Source of the DNA: Legionella shakespearei DSM 23087
Lineage (GTDB): Bacteria; Pseudomonadota; Gammaproteobacteria; Legionellales; Legionellaceae
Length of the DNA stretch: 64,000 nt
Direction of reading: 5' to 3'
Assembly: GCF_000373765.1 (NCBI RefSeq)
Contig: NZ_KB892393.1
Span: forward strand, 62,001 to 126,000
Part shown: positions 63,679-64,000 of the stretch, in pieces
Layout: each line of letters starts with the position of its first letter
How positions within the stretch are numbered: position 1 is the first letter of the stretch
Translations under genes and position numbers: made by a program
Notes under the pieces: model-generated
Seen by the model: only the letters and a program-made list of their open reading frames with translations
The model's database searches: none
What the model was told of the DNA's origin: nothing

Positions 63679-64000
63679 ATGAGAATTAAGGATGATTTAA
63701 AACGCGCTATAGATGCGAGAAACACTATTTCTTTCGATTATAAAGGACATACAAGAATAGTCGAACCTTATCATTATGGACAACTTTATATGACCCCTCA
63801 GTATAAATTAATTAAAAAACCTCAAGAGGATTCTCTCCTCTGTTACCAAATAGGAGGAACATCTAATTCAAACCTTAAAAAAGGTAAACCAATTGAATTT
63901 AAAACAATATTATTGAGTGGCATCGAGAATTTAAAAATAAATGAAAATACAAATTTTGATGTAAGAACTGACTATGATGCTAATGATAGAAGGTGGAAAA
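63679..64000 (+). CDS. WYL-like domain protein, N-terminal part (cut by window edge)
   Basis: The frame is open from ATG 63679 (AAGGAAG upstream) to the window end, giving 107 residues. The segment I-S-F-D-Y-K-G-H-T-R-I-V-E-P-Y-H-Y-G follows the WYL-domain pattern (I-x-F-x-Y-x-G/N, then R-x-V-x-P-Y), found in ligand-sensing regulators and in many phage-defence loci. An HTH is not seen before it, so this could be a stand-alone WYL protein, or the match may be coincidental. Codon use is more AT-rich than in the neighbours. Its position just after tRNA-Arg suggests an integrated island. Confidence 0.6.
   Translation, partial: MRIKDDLKRAIDARNTISFDYKGHTRIVEPYHYGQLYMTPQYKLIKKPQEDSLLCYQIGGTSNSNLKKGKPIEFKTILLSGIENLKINENTNFDVRTDYDANDRRWK

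Overview
The window reads as chromosomal DNA of a Legionella species. The reasons are the gene content and order (fliD-fliS, lspD-lspE, pmrA-pmrB, surE-lipoprotein-nlpD-rpoS, hmgA, fimV-truA-trpFBA), the moderately low G+C, and several eukaryotic-like or effector-like proteins between the housekeeping genes. From memory, the order resembles the lpg1284-lpg1338 part of L. pneumophila, but the accessory genes and the dense palindromic repeats suggest another species. No species is claimed.

Layout. Positions 1-2.4 kb hold the end of a flagellar group (flaG-like, fliD, fliS). An L,D-transpeptidase and an MFS transporter follow, then the miaB-rluD-pgeF-degQ operon. At 9.5-10.9 kb is an effector-like protein with an SGHY motif module, then a large repeat element and tRNA-Met. 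The type II secretion genes lspD and lspE (11.6-15.5 kb) are followed by a tandem array of 200-bp palindromic units. Next is an accessory block: an exported seven-repeat EAR/EPTP-like propeller protein, a divergent exported protein of unknown function, and a LegK-like Ser/Thr kinase. From 20.3 to 29.4 kb on the minus strand lies fimV, truA, trpF, trpB, trpA, glnS, cysS. Then come an MFS transporter with guanine deaminase, a periplasmic beta-carbonic anhydrase, folD, rlmJ, gloB, mltD, yciB, pmrAB, yebC-ruvC-ruvA, hmgA, rpoS-nlpD-(lipoprotein)-surE, malic enzyme, a chagasin-like inhibitor, an ABC exporter, a group of small unknown proteins, ETF-quinone oxidoreductase and an RND efflux pair. The last 2.5 kb hold a membrane peptide, a large unknown protein, tRNA-Arg(CCT) and, just past it, the start of a WYL-like protein in AT-rich DNA. 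This looks like the entrance to an integrated island.

The most distinctive feature of the DNA is the set of palindromic repeats. At least six families (called A, B, C, D/E, F and G here) occupy nearly every gap between convergent genes. A is a 101-bp palindrome with 38-bp perfect arms. C is a 200-bp unit in tandem arrays. F is a larger element with TAGCCTTGAT terminal inverted repeats and exchangeable inner palindromes. D and E share one outer frame (GTAGCCCG ... CGGGATCGAAGTGG) with different inner stems. No transposase, CRISPR array or complete prophage is visible.
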